Shown: positions 12,669-25,779 of the stretch, in pieces
How the letters are laid out: the number at the start of each line of letters is the position of its first letter
How positions within the stretch are numbered: position 1 is the stretch's first letter
From: Ophthalmolycus amberensis
Taxonomy: Eukaryota > Chordata > Actinopteri > Perciformes > Zoarcidae
DNA: 64,000 nucleotides
Direction of reading: 5' to 3'
Assembly (NCBI GenBank): GCA_024529925.1
Contig: JAFEUB010001120.1
Coordinates: 2,627,001-2,691,000, forward strand
Made by a program: the position numbers and the translations under genes
Notes under the pieces: model-generated
Seen by the model: only the letters and a program-made list of their open reading frames with translations
The model's database searches: none
What the model was told of the DNA's origin: nothing

Positions 12669-12672
12669 TATG

Positions 12673-12682
12673 GTCAGGTCGT
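12673..12682 (-). other. candidate self-primer-binding site
   Basis: Two bases inside the 5' LTR edge, the minus strand reads ACGACCTGAC. No tRNA 3'-end complement (a TGG start) is visible there. The ten bases are the exact reverse complement of the minus-strand LTR sequence GTCAGGTCGT starting at 12985, the predicted first base of the RNA. Tf1 and sushi-type elements prime reverse transcription with their own 5' RNA end in this way. Confidence 0.75.
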
Positions 12683-12684
12683 TC

Positions 12685-13253
12685 TGTCACGGGAGTGCAC
12701 AGGTAGGACCCAAACGCAAGACCACAGGAGACAGAAGTTAATGGTTAAACAGGTTTTATTGAGCCTGACTAAGACAGGAAGGTGTGGAGCCCGTGGTCCG
12801 ACACCAGAGTAGGCAGATCGACGGTGTGAGTCCCGTGGCTCGACACCGGAGGGCTGGATGCTTGACGGCGTGTGTAGTCCGTTGAACACCAGGAGGGCCG
12901 CAGACGGCGGAGTGTACTCCGTAGGACGCAAGGAGGGCAGAGGATGCCACGGGGTTGAAGCGGGTGAAAGACGGTACGACCTGACAACCCCAGACTGCAG
13001 GACCAGAGTTTATATAGAGACAGGAACTTCATTAGTGGGCCCTGAGTCTGGTGTGTCAGGCCGCAGGAGGTGATCGGCTGGAGTGTCCTCAGCTGTGCAC
13101 AATCACGGGTGTGGCCATGGGAGGTGTCTGGAGGCAGGGGACAAACACAGAGCACATGGCACACAATAACAAACGGGGGAATGACAGGACACATGAGGAG
13201 AGGAGATCAGGGGAAACACACAACGGGTCAGACAGGGATCCTGGATCCTGACA
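12685..13253 (-). repeat. 5' LTR of the gag-only retrotransposon
   Basis: The second 569-bp LTR copy, upstream of the gag-like frame on the minus strand, so it carries the active promoter. TATATAAA occupies 13016-13009 and the predicted RNA start is 12985, making U3 about 268 bp (13253-12986). It differs from the other LTR at only one base, which indicates a young insertion. Confidence 0.95.
13009..13016 (-). promoter_or_regulatory. LTR TATA box
   Basis: TATATAAA on the minus strand. Its first base is 31 nt upstream of the predicted RNA start at 12985, the standard spacing for an RNA polymerase II TATA box. The RNA start is supported independently by its complementarity to the primer-binding site. 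Confidence 0.75.
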
Positions 13254-13258
13254 CATAA
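13254..13258. repeat. target-site duplication, right copy
   Basis: CATAA directly after the second LTR, matching 10019-10023. Confidence 0.9.
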
Positions 13259-15028
13259 AGTGGACTAAAGAAAATAAGTTGATGTTTGATAAATCCGACT
13301 GTATCTGAAGTACTTTTAACAGTACTATTTAACAGTTTGGGAATATCATTTCACCACATTTTCATCAATTAATTAATTAATAGTGTCTGCTAAAAATTCA
13401 GGACACAGTGATGATTTTGTTATGTGTGCCTTCCTGGTATTTCTTTATCTCTTTTGGCTTTTCGCTGAACGACGGTTATTTCTCTCTTAGTTTTCCAGAG
13501 TCTCGTCTGATGTGTGAGAGAGAAGCTGTTTCTTGTTTGTTGCCTTTGAGGTGGCGATGAACCTCAGATAACTTAGCGGGAATTTAACTTCTTTGCAAAC
13601 ATATATGAGAATCCCATTGTTCAGAATTGTTTGAATGGTTCAATTTTTCCTTTGATTCCGCACAGAAATGTAACGGCCTCTCCGGACTAAATCTCTGGAC
13701 CACACCATGATGTCACTAAACAACAATTAAACAACACATGTTTGTCTTCTGTCAGACTCTACTGTAAACTGTGGGGGCCCCCTTTCAATATGTGGCTTCT
13801 GTGGTGGGCTAATGCTCGTAATAACAGACAAGGAAATGGCTGAGCGACCACAGAAAAACATGGATGCACACACACACACCTATAACACACATGACCCCGT
13901 CGCTTCCTCTTTTTCTTTGCTTCTCTTTCTCTGTCATTCTTTGCAGGAGTAAGGACTTCTGGTCCAGTCGCATGCTGTCCAGCTTCCAGATCTGAGATTA
14001 CAGCCGTAGTACCACAGAATTCCAGGGCAGCGGAGTTATAAAGTGTGTCTCGCCAGCTGTGTAACTTTTGAAATAGTTGATGGATCCATTGATCTAAGAC
14101 AATACATTTTTCAGGACAAATAATTGTCTGGGGATTTTGAGAGAACAAACCCTTCAGTTTCTCCGTACTTAAAACTGGATTACAAAAGAACAATGTCCGT
14201 CTTTGGTGATATTAAACGGATAAAGATGTGTTCTTTCTGTAAACGAGTGGACATCAAGCATAAAAGCTGGTCCCTTATAATCTCTCTATCAAAGCCCCTG
14301 GACAACGGAGGAGCCAGTCGACCTGCAGTGCTCCCAGAGTGAGAGGTGCAGAGGCATTCTGAACAAGTGTGTGGGTGGGTATCGGTGTGGGTTCGTTAAT
14401 TGATAACTCCACCCCCCACAAAGACTCTAATTCCTGAAACACGTCTCGGTTATGCAACAGTGCCTCTGCTGCCACAACATTTTGTGACAAAGTTCACTTG
14501 GCTGCCGAGGCTGCTTTTGAACCAGTACAGTAATCCCGGCTTCGTAACCGTTTTTTTCTGCACAGAAAACACTTCAATCAGACAGAGTGGATGGTCGTGT
14601 GATAACTTGGATTTCCTTTGTTCTTCCTTCGCTGCTCATGCTAAGCAGATAGAGCTAAAACACTATCAGTTGTTCCAGGAAGTACTTTTAAGTACCTGGA
14701 ATTCAGTGTTAACATTAGCAAGTTAACATGTTTTCAACATTTACTAAAAGAAAATTGCAACACAAAAAAAGCCTTTTTATGATAGTAATGGATCAAATAG
14801 ATGCATGCAGTGTGAAAGGTATTACTCTCAGAGGACTGTCACCCAGCTCTGGAGCTCTAACAGGTTTTTTAACCTCTTTTAGCTCGTTGTTTTGGCTGTA
14901 CGACCCGCATATTCTTACCAATTCAGTTTCCAACAAAGTTAGCGACTACCTGAACATAGTGCAGCATGTAGGAGCTAAAGGAGATATTATGTGCATCACG
15001 TTGTCAGCTCCAAACTGCTGTAGCTGGT

Positions 15029-15105
15029 AGGGATGGGTATCGTTAGGATTTGATCAATACTAGTATTATTATCGATACTGCTTATTGGGTCGGTTAGATG
15101 ATTCA
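15029..15105. repeat. dispersed repeat fragment (GGGATGGGTATCG type)
   Basis: A GGGATGGGTATCGTTAGG start followed by several TATCGAT-like words, as in a common teleost non-autonomous DNA transposon. Only one end is visible and no target duplication was found. Confidence 0.4.
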
Positions 15106-15479
15106 CCTCCACAAGGAAATGTGCTAACCAAGGCCATTGAAATGCATAGATTTTGCAGCAAAACATTGTTGTTTTAAAATGCCGGTGTGAGCATAATGTC
15201 CAGACACATGACTACAAATGAGTACAAACACAACCATCAAGTATTGTGTAATAGATGATGTACTTTGGAAGTATTCATCTCCATCTCATTGAAAGAAAAG
15301 GTTGTAATAGAAGCTTTGCAAAGACTGGTCCGAGCAGAAATGTGCATGGCAGCTGGTGGTCGTCTTGGCGTCACCACAATAAAAATGTGTTAATCATGTG
15401 GGTGGTCACAGGAATTAGCAGGAATCACATTATGATAACATCATAACATCCGGGACAAGAGGATGTAAAATGTGTACAT

Positions 15480-15559
15480 ATTGTAAAGCCCTCTGAGGCA
15501 AATTTGTAATTTGTGATTTTGGGCTATACAAAAATAAATTGAATTGAATTGAATTGAAT
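15480..15559 (+). repeat. LINE/SINE 3' end with AATTG tail
   Basis: A conserved-looking tail (AAAGCCCTCTGAGGCAAAT, then TGTGATTTTGGGCTATACAAA) runs into five tandem AATTG pentamers at 15536-15559. This combination is the typical 3' end of a teleost retroposon. The 5' part cannot be delimited. Confidence 0.6.
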
Positions 15560-16795
15560 CATACAGAGGTATTTCATCATGCAGCCTGTAATGAAGTGAC
15601 CTTTGTGAGGTCTGTTGTGAGTTTATTCTCTCTCTCTCTTTCTGCTTCGAAGGCCGACAGGCGTCTTTTGAAGATTCCCAAAAAGCTCTGAAAGTGTTGA
15701 AAGAAAGAGGAAGTTTCTCTGCGACATCTACTCTGATTTTTTCCTCGGCTCTGAACAAGCGATGGAGCCGCTGCCGTCGTCTCTAAGCACAACCTGTCAT
15801 TGCGGTCCACATTTTCCCAAGGATTACTGTCACTGGCCTCTTCCTTTTGGCCAATCATGGCATCACTCACACTGGCCTTGATTACAGTAGGCTGGCAGGT
15901 CAACGTGGAGGTAATCGCTATTCACTTTCTAATCCCTATTGTCATATTTGAGAGAGAGACAGCTCAGTGGATCTTCTCACCACCCATCACTCCTCTCACT
16001 TCTCCTCACTTTCTTTTATTTCTGTCTGTTCCCTCTCCCATGCCGGTCAGCTGCACAACGGCCCCATTCTCCTCCCTGTCCCTCTCCCAGTTAAATGCTT
16101 GGATAGGCCATTAAGTGCTTTAATGGCGCACACAGGCGTGAATGATTTCAAAGAGAAGCAATGTCACCTTTGAGACGTATGAATGTGTTTAATCACAGAT
16201 TTAAGGTCTTAAAATCCCTCTGATGACAACATTAAAGTTGAATCAAAGGTAAACTGTGTTCTTACGTTAAAGTCTTAGTGGGATCAAAAGCGTGCGGCCG
16301 TGGGACAAAAAATAAATGTACTATCGAAGCTCTGATCTCCTTCCAGGGCTTCTGTTTTTGAAAAACAAAACTTTTTTAAATAGAGGACACGAGTTACGTG
16401 ATAACTAACGCATGGGAACCACAGTGGATCAGTGGTACCCATCTGCAAATTACACGAATAAGTTACAACTTGATCAGGTACGTCTGTGCAGTCTTATGCA
16501 CTCCAACACAACAGAATAGCCCTGCAAAGAAACTGATCTTTGCAAAGTATATAACTGATAACTTTGTCTTCCCTCCCTCTGTGGTGTCAGAGAGGTGTTG
16601 ATTCAGCTCCATGGTCAGCAGAGCCGAGAGAAGAATATAGCTGAAAGATCCTGATTGCATAATTAATCTTAATGCCAAGAAACATGATGCATGAAACAAA
16701 GATCTGTGGGTTTTTATCAAAACCTGGAAAATCATTTTTGTATAAACTTTATGAAGTTTTTGCAGGTTGCAGGTTTTGATCCAACTTCTTCCGCC

Positions 16796-17131
16796 CTGAT
16801 ACTGATAGTTGTACTTGGGCTTTGGGTATCGGCCGATACCGAGTACCAATCAGATACCAGTATTTAATGAATAACCTGTATGACTCACTGTGTGGAGGAC
16901 ACTGGGGATCATTCTGTTATGTGAAAGGCAACATCAGACTTGACTTGTACTTGACCTTGTAAAACGAAATGTAACAAATAAATACATAGATATAAATGTA
17001 ATGAATTGTTATTCATTAAAATAATGGTATCCGATACCAGACGAGGCTATTGTCACCGATACCCGATCCAGCTATTTGAGTCATTGTCGGACCGATATCA
17101 GATATCAGTATCGATATCAGTGCACCTCTAC
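16796..17131 (-). repeat. degenerate DNA-transposon-like repeat rich in GATACC
   Basis: Multiple GATACC and TATCGG words cluster at 16825-16860 and 17030-17125. The right end, read on the minus strand, is AGAGGTGCACTGATATCG, similar to the ends of known fish hAT-like elements. The left terminal repeat is not recognisable. Confidence 0.45.
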
Positions 17132-20100
17132 AACACAGAGAATGTCTAACGGGCTAATGTTATCAACACAATACATAAATTAATTCGACCCCAGATTTGA
17201 TGCTAACGCTAGCCGTTGTGGCTAGCTCCGTGAGCAACATATAACGTTAGCAAGTGCACATCAGGTACATTATGTCATGACCTGCTGATTTTAGGTCAGC
17301 AATGCACCTTTATCGTCTTACATTTCTGGATTAACTTTATCTCAACAGTGTAAGTACAAGCACAAGCATCTGCACTCACACAGAGCTATCAGCGGAGTCT
17401 CTCAGCCCTTTAGGAGGTCAGGAGGTGAAGAGGCAGTGATTTGCCTGTCAGCTCCCCTCTTCTCTTTAAGGACCGACACACCAAGTGCACCCCAGAGACA
17501 AATTCCTCACAGCCTGAGACAGACGAGACTGACCCGTCTCCACACACAGACGCTGTAATGTCGAGCACTCAGGCTGTAGCACCTGTCAAGCCTGTGGCAC
17601 CTGTTACTAGCTTCCCACAGGAGCTCCTGATTACCCTCCACTCAGCTGGAAACACAGAAACATACAAACACATGTGTGCTGCACAGGCTATATGATCGAA
17701 TACTGTATCGTAAGGTGTAGTAGACATTACACACTGACTGTATTAGAGTCAATTAGAGACTGACGGTATAGAAAAAAAGCTTTTGGGGAATAGGAAATTA
17801 GGAGAAAATGAGTGAAAAGCTGCTGATTATGCATTAGAGTCCCCCTTAGTAAGCAAAAGAAAAACACTATTCATGATTCCAAACCAAACCAATATGGCAT
17901 TAACTGATTACCCAAAGATTATCAAATATGTTTCCCTGAATTAAATTATAGGAGATAAACTTCAGCAGCTGATATTTAAAAAATGGCCCAACTCAGCCCC
18001 AACAACGTCGTATTCGTCAAAAAAAAAAAAGACAACTTCCTGTTTGACACGTTGGCCTGTTAGCAGACAAGTTGGCTTCACACTTTGTGGTCTGTCTGAA
18101 GCTCTGCATGGCATCACAGGATGCCTGTTCAAAGACTAATCACGGTCCTAATGAGCCGCTTATCCTCTATTATGTAATTAGCAAGTAAAGACTTGAATGT
18201 GAGAAAGGGGAAAACCCATAATGGAGAGCAGACGTGGCAAAGACAACAAACCTTGAATATTCAGCTGATGTTTGAGTTTAGTGTTTGTTAGTTCTGGTAA
18301 CTAACCAATTCTTTTTTTTTTTTAAAGACACAAAATGACTGAAAAACAAGAGGCACTTTCCTTTTACCGCCGCGCTCCACTGACTCAATGAGCTTTCGAG
18401 CTGCATTTTGCAGCACTACTGTATATTCATCAAATTTGAATTTTTTGTGATGTAAATGTCTTGCTTTTTATTTTATTTTCTGTTGGCATTGCTGAAGTTT
18501 TCTGCCTCATTTTGATCAGGTTGTTCAAATGCACTAATAAATAAATATGTGTTGAAACAATGATCTGATACGTTCAGAAGTTGATCTAAAAATATATCCA
18601 GTAAAAGTTATGATTTTGACCATGAACATGACATCTGAACCTCATTTAGGAAAAGATTCCTTACCTTTAAAAGTGACACACATGTGGCTGATCAGAGTCA
18701 GTTTCTTCTCTTCATAACCTTTATGGTAAACTTTAGTAAGCTAATACAATATATCTTTATAATTATTCAAGCTCAAAGTCTTGGTTAAGGTCAGAAAAAA
18801 AAACATCATCATGGTTGAAACTGTTGAAACTGTGTTGAAGTCACACTCTGTGTACGCTCCTAGCCATCCGCCATGACCTCCTCCAAACAACAACAACCAA
18901 CTTTCTCCCATTTCTGCAGGAGATCGAACAACCCCAAGAGCTCGCCTCTCAAGGAACACAAACATAGTTTCAAGACTTTGAGCAAACGATTAATGTTGTT
19001 GTTTTAGTAGTGAGGAAAGTCTCACAATAGCATAAGAAGTGCGTCCGGAGTTAACTTTGTGCAAAAAGTGGGGCCTTTTTTGTGTGACCAGAATTAAAAC
19101 TCCATTGCTCCTGCTGAACCTGAGGTTTGACAATCAGACTAAATCTTTTGAGCAGCTTCAAAGAGAGGCATATTTTCTTTTGAGCCATGTCTACAATTGG
19201 CCCTTCCTAAATCCCACCCCTTTTCGCTCTGTGCTCCAATAACAGTTGAGCAAGCTTGGAACCCAGCAGGACCTCGGTCAACTTTCCCTTTTCCTGTTTG
19301 CTATGCTACGTCTGTTCAAAGGTAACATTACTGCGTAAGACATATTACATTGGTGTCACAATCTACACAGACACATTACATTGCATATTGTCACAGTAAC
19401 TACGAGAGGACCTTTTATTTTGTGTTGATTTTGGCAGTCCCTGTGACCCGAGCACCACAGTCCCTTAAGAAAACCTCTCATTTTGGAAGTCTGCCCTTCA
19501 CAGTCCTGGTTCTGGTTCACCTGTGCCTATCTCTTCTCCATCAGAGTGGCAAGCAATGTCCACCCTCTGGCCACAGATCTTTTCAGCTGTTTTCATGATG
19601 GAAGTTTTGAACAGGGTCCACTCTGACGCTGCGTCCCCAACCTCTCTTTAAAACACAAGCCAAGTTCACTCAGCGGTGAAAACAGAGGCTTGAGTAGATT
19701 TGGGACTACTGAGTCTGGCAACCTTCAGTTATGGCTGATCCAACTCACCATTAGATGGTGATGAGTCGGCAGCTCCACAGCTCTTTTCATTTGATCGTCC
19801 AGAACAAACTTTTGGACCAGCGTTCCTTGTACACGCCTGATATTCCAGTCTCTAACACAAGTCATTGAGTGCATTTCCATGGCCCAATTGGTCTCCATGG
19901 TCAAAGTATTTCCTTTGTAACACTGTGTCCACTATTTCTGCAGTGTTGGCTGGTCATACAGTATATGTTTATTGGCAAAAGAACGACAACAATAACAACA
20001 ACAAAACAACAAGATCAGGTTGTAAGAAACTGAAATACTGTATGGTAGCAGTACGGCAAACTGCAACACATGCTGGTAAAGCTGCATAGCTTCATTTGAT

Positions 20101-21654
20101 GCACAGATGACACCCATAGCATACACCCGACATGCTATAGAGACATGACTTATAGTCAAAGTCTAATAGTTGCGTTGTGCCGATCTGGGTAGCAGTTGGT
20201 CTTCTGTGGGTCCAAACCTGATATTCCTAAAACATGACAATACCAAGACGATCTAAATGTCATCACAAGCACAACTTGATCTTGACAACAAGTTATGGAA
20301 GAACTTAATACATTATTCATTACATTATTAGGAAATCAGTATAAACATTGCCCCTGACAGAACCAAACCAGTGGATCTCTCATGTATTCAAATATGTAAA
20401 ATACTAAAGCAAAACAGCGTGGCCATCATTGCATCCTGTTCTGACTTGCCCTACACTGGTCAAATATTATGCAGCCCAACCCTGTCCTCCTAACCATAAG
20501 CAGATTCAGGATACATATAGAGCGGATGGCCCCATTTATGAAGTGGTATTAGGCTTTATTAAACTCGTGCTGCTGTGCTCTGGAAGCCCCCTCAGATAGA
20601 AGATCGAGATTTAACATTCCAGCCTTTGATCTCGGTGCTAGTTTACCCCAAGAATACTATATGGGGAAGAAGGGAAAACAAGCCCGACATAATTATGGGA
20701 GAACTCATTTCTCCTGGCTTCCTGTTATTGAGAACGTGCAGCAAATAGGCTGACGGCACGGTATCAGCGACATGAACAATGTTTCCTCTGACGGGGTGAC
20801 TGCCTCTTTGATCTGCTGAGAAATAGTCCCACACACTGCCAGTCCTGCAAGAATTAGAAATAGAGAGATAGGGTTGGGTATATGAGTTAGGGAGGTGCAG
20901 AGACAAAGGTCTCATTAATTCATTTGCGAGTCTGATCTAGAGAAAAGTAGATGTGGACATCTCTCAAACACACTGAGTTTGTGACATGCTTGGTCACAAA
21001 CTCTTGAGGAACTCTCATCAACTCTTGTTCATGGAAACAACTGTGCCATGGTGTGGTACTAAACTCCAAAGAATGCAACCAAAATGAGTTCAGACTCAAA
21101 CATTTACTGCAGCTGGTAATCTGTGGCTGACGACTTAAATGGAAAATGATAGATGCCACGCAAAAATTAAGTGAAAAATAAAAGGAAACGCCGTATCCAA
21201 ATATTTATATTTAATCCCAAATTGATATGTTTGTGTATAACATTTCCCCAGAAGTTGTGGTTTCCCACAGCTGCCTGGAGCGAGTTAGAAACGATGATCC
21301 AATGCTGTAGCGGCACGCAAACTGTAATTTGAATGCAAACACAATTATAAAAGTGGGATCCTCCACTATCATTAGTGGTGAGAGTCTGAAAGACAGCAAT
21401 GGATGCAGCACTGTATGCAGTTGACATTGCATCGCCCCAAAATGAGAATGAGACTTGGAGGCTGCTTTGGTTTCAGTAAGCCAATCATCCCCAACAAGCT
21501 GGAAGGTAAAGACAGAATGAACAAAGAAAATTAAAGAAAAATGCAAGACAAATTTCAAACCCCAAACTAGCCAAATTAAATAAAGTCTCAGTAGCGAAAC
21601 CACGTTAAAGAAAACATGCTGTATTGGTGGAGTTTGGGGGTTTGAATCTCTGCT

Positions 21655-21828
21655 CCAACCTGATTGGGCCCGACCCCGGCCGGGCTGGGCTGTAATTTCT
21701 TATTTCGGGCTTGAATTCGGTCGCGTTTATGCCAGTTTCCCGGTGTTTTTTGTTTCGTTTTTGTCACTCACTGCTGCTTGCAAAGCATGTAAGTTAGTGT
21801 AGGGTCGGACCTGATTTTTCAGGGCCCC
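21655..21828. repeat. possible hAT-like MITE remnant
   Basis: GGGCCCGACCCCGGCCGGGC near the left side and AGGGTCGGACCTGATTTTTC near the right side resemble the words of a GC-rich fish MITE family. The interior is diverged and the ends are approximate. Confidence 0.3.
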
Positions 21829-23329
21829 ATCATAGTTCTAGTGCAGTTCAGCTTCTGACCATCTGATAGTTTGTGGTGCACAAAGTCTTGTTTTCCTGCT
21901 GGTAAGTGTAGCATCTCATCTCCAGGCAAAACAGACGTTATCATTTTAGTGCTCTGGCAGCAGAAAGCCTCAAACAAGGATACCGGTGATTCAGAGCTCA
22001 TCAGAGGCTCATTAGAGGCTGCAGTTAATGTTGGTACAGAAACCACACAGTCGTTAAACACAATGTCATGTAATAAAATTACATAACAAAATATTTTATG
22101 TAGGATTGAAACTGAAAGCGTCTGGGTGGTTTGGTAAACACAGAGAGCTCAATTTGATACACTGAGCAACTACAACAAGACAAATCTATGAATGAACAAA
22201 CACTCTTTGGGGTATTCACTAATACATATATACATGCAGTATGATTTAAAGCCCTCCTCTTCACATTATCTTGGGAATCTTCAGAATCTCCCCTCAAACA
22301 AGCAAGAAGGTTATTCTCACCAGGTAATGTTAGGGCTGATGCGCTGGTCGTAGGATGGCCACTGATCTTTGATCCCGTCTGTCAGGCTCTATTCATAGTC
22401 GTCTCGCATACCAACTAACAGGAGTCATCAACAGTGAACTGTACTCACTGTTTTCTCCCTCTCTGTCTCTGACTTTCTCTCTTTCCACTCCCGTTTCTCT
22501 CTCTTCTTCTTATTAATGGCCTGTTGTCAGCATGCAATTTGCATAGCAACTATGAGGGCATCTTCAGAACAATAGGGACAATTATTTGCATGAAGATGCA
22601 TCAGATTATTGTTTCAAGTGGCTGAATTCCTCATTGTCTTGAGGTAAAAATGTATTTCTTACACATACATTTCAGAAAACTATGGGGGAAAACTAAGCCA
22701 AGCAAGATTGAAAACGTTCACTGTTCCAACTATAACGGTCACTAGTTTTCATTTCATCTTCTAATTCGTACCACGAATGCCATTTGCTGAACTAAGAAAT
22801 GAGGTGAATGGGGTCAGCTTTATTTTGGAAAGCAAGGACTGTCTCGGCGAGGATCAGGAGGCACCATTATATGCTCCAGGTCTTTCAGGGAGGTTGACTC
22901 TGAACAAATGAGGGACAGTCCGTCGACTTTTGGGTTCACTGAGTTCATCTTCATATGAGCTTAATTGAGCTGCTTGAGAGACATCCCACCCCCTGCAGAC
23001 AAAGCATCTGGACGTGGAAGGGTGGATTGCTGCATGTATATTTTGCAGGTCTTTCCCCAGCCTTCATTGAGTTGCTACTCAATTTTACATGTGGAGGACT
23101 GGAATCTGGCAACTTGAAAAGAGGTCAAATGCAAAATATGGGCTAGATACAACGTATGTTAAGTCTTCAAGTCTGTTAAGTTGCTTCAATGTTGATCATT
23201 ATGTTAAATGATGAAAAGTTGATTTACAGATGTCCAAGCGCTCATATGTCTCTTGTATCTGACTTGAAAATAACAGCTCAATTTGTTTTGAGGTGGGTCA
23301 TGATTGGCTAGCTGCTTCGCTGTATTGCA

Positions 23330-23560
23330 ATAATTATTAATTTGATAACATTAAGAGGCTACAGGCATGCTAATATCGCTCTGTGAGGCTGTACTTTTGC
23401 TTTGAGCTAAATGCCGATGTCTCAGCGCGAACATGCCCATAAGGACAACAATAACATGCTCAGCAGGTATTATGCTCTCCGTGATCAAAAGCTTACTTTA
23501 GCGTGTTAGCAGAGTAACATTTGCTAATTAGCATAAAACACAAAGTGCAGCTGAGACGGA
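23330..23560 (-). repeat. TTAGCATGCTAA-rich dispersed repeat, copy A
   Basis: On the minus strand the segment contains TTAGCATGC-like words, a TTTAGCTCAAAGCA-like block and a TACAGCCTCACAGAGC block in the order typical of an abundant unclassified teleost repeat. A related plus-strand copy is at 35040-35280. Confidence 0.5.
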
Positions 23561-25779
23561 ACCCATCTTCACTGACAGTTGACATGCTTTGACTTGAGGT
23601 CTGCATTGCACTGTAGCTGCATATGTCTGCCTGGGGCTTCTTGATTCCCATCTCATACATGCAATGGAATTTTCATTTTTATTTACACCTGTAAAGGGAT
23701 ATAGAAAGGTGGGGATTCCCAGCAGCATCCATCCTCTGAAATGAAGACAGTTTCAAAGGTTGCCTGGGACACATTTTATGAGCACCTCTCATTCAGGGAC
23801 AAACTCAGACGGCAGACATTCTTTGCATTCCTGCACCCTTCCAGTAAACACCAGTTGGGTGTTCAAAGTTTCGTTTGAATTCTGCTCTGACTTTCTCCGA
23901 AAGCGGCCTCACGCATCTAATGAGTCTTCTCTCCATTACCTGTCTGGGCGGCTGGGACTTCCATGTGCTGCTCTTTATGCAAATCCACACAACGAGAGGC
24001 TGGTGTGCACATGTTAAGTCCCATATGCTCTGAATTACATTCTTTCGCTCTATTTTCATGTCTTTTTTCTCTGCCTGTTCTCTGACCACAATTGGCTTCT
24101 CAGGTTATGTCATCACTTTTCCAGTGAAAACCACTGGAGTTTCCCCCAAATATTTTGGTTTTCACCACGTAGCGAAGTGTCTCTTGCATGCTACACCTAC
24201 ACACAGTAAATCATACCCAGCATTCTTCAGAAGTCGCACCAATGTCGGCACATTCCTCAAAATTGGGTCTTTACATGCTCCATCGCTGTGACAAATATCC
24301 TGCATACCTGCGGGGCTTATCCACCTATGGGTGTAAATGGCAGGCTGGTGAGAAAATAGACTCACCTGCCTGCACATACAATAACAGGGACGAAGGTATT
24401 GTAGTACATCACTGGGGTCCAGTGGCTTAGCACAACTCCCCCTGCTTAGAGCAACAGTATGAACTCAACTTGCATGAAGCTACTGCTGTGGAGTGCGATT
24501 CCTGATGTTTATAGGTAAAACAATTACCCAGAACCTTCTGGATTGTATTCTTCCATACCTCTGTGTCACATGTCTTCTTTGAGGCTACATGTAAATTTGT
24601 ACCACACATATTGTTCAATGGATATGAAAAATATTAAAAGCAGCAAATAAAGTGAGATATCATTGTCCAGCATCAGAAAGTGTTCTCAATACATCAGTGA
24701 TATGATTTCATGATTTGATCAAAATGAACAAAAATAAAAGAGTTTCAGGCCGAAAAATAACGTGTTTCTGAGGATATTATCATCCAAAACATCCAACTAT
24801 TGGGATTTCAACCTTTTTACCAGACAAGGCGATTTTCTTGGATTAAACTAAATTGTTACCATGTACCGCCAACATTTTTTAAATGTGCACTTTTTCCAAT
24901 ATCTCCACACGGCAACTATATTATGGTTAAGATATGATTGGATGGGATGTCCGGGGCCGATCCAAATATATTTTAATGGATTGTATTGGCTAAAACACAC
25001 AAACTCCAGTTTCCTGCATGAAAGTAAGACGAGCCACACTACGACCAACTTAGTGAAAAACAACTCAAGGTCCTTGTTTTCCATGTTGCTGAATCGAGTA
25101 GGCCTACATAAGGGTACGCTGTTTCCTGCATTGGCACTGAATGCCTGAACTCATAGGCATACTGGGCTGTATGACATTGTAATGTTTGTGCCAAATACAG
25201 GTTACAACTACAAAGGTGCACTTGGTAGTAACGACAACTGCTGTATTGTGTGATTAAAAGAATACAACCCACAATTGACAAACCAATCATTTACACTCAA
25301 AAACAAGCTGCAATGTACACAGGCAATCAGCAGTGAGTGTACCGGTAGTTCCGTTAGCTGTCAGCGAAACACACCTTCCAAAACACTTGAAAGTGAGCAA
25401 ACTGTTCCCCCCTCTACCGTGACTCTGGCCGTAGAGTAGTGGCTTGGGGTTGACGACGCACTCGGCTGTATTATCGCTCGCCGAGAAAGTGTGAGTCACC
25501 GCAACCACGAGAGGTCTTTAAGCATGCAGCAATAACTGACCACTCAAAATATTATGCACTTTGCTGGAGCAGAATGTGAGATCAACCGTGGACAGACACA
25601 GAGGTGCACGCTCACTCGCTGCCGCACACACAGTCGCACGCGACCGATCGCATGATCCTCCTGGCGGTGATTATAATTCATGACAGCTTTTGAGAGGAAA
25701 AAGGCATTGGCCAATGACCATGAGGTCAGTGATTGCAACACATTTGCTTCTCTTTTTTTTTAGCACAGTTTGCCTTTAT

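Larger units (their letters stand above)
10019..13258 (-). mobile_element. gag-only LTR retrotransposon (Ty3/gypsy, Tf1/sushi-like), non-autonomous
   Basis: A complete insertion of 3230 bp (10024-13253) flanked by the 5-bp duplication CATAA. It has two 569-bp direct LTRs, each running from TGTCA to TGACA. Read on the minus strand the order is 5' LTR (13253-12685), a 10-nt candidate primer-binding site (12682-12673), one long gag-like frame (12668-10428), a short G-rich purine tract (10605-10596) and the 3' LTR (10592-10024). I find no reverse transcriptase, RNase H, integrase or protease, and only about 2.1 kb lies between the LTRs. The element must rely on a related autonomous copy for enzymes. 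The primer-site arrangement and the capsid-like sequence point to the self-priming Tf1/sushi group, but the clade assignment is inferred without RT sequence. Confidence 0.92.

Noticed and set aside
13759..14193. 144-codon minus-strand frame with a basic KKKRKRR stretch
   Set aside because: No homology recognised, no splice or start context, and the basic run comes from a pyrimidine-rich tract on the plus strand.
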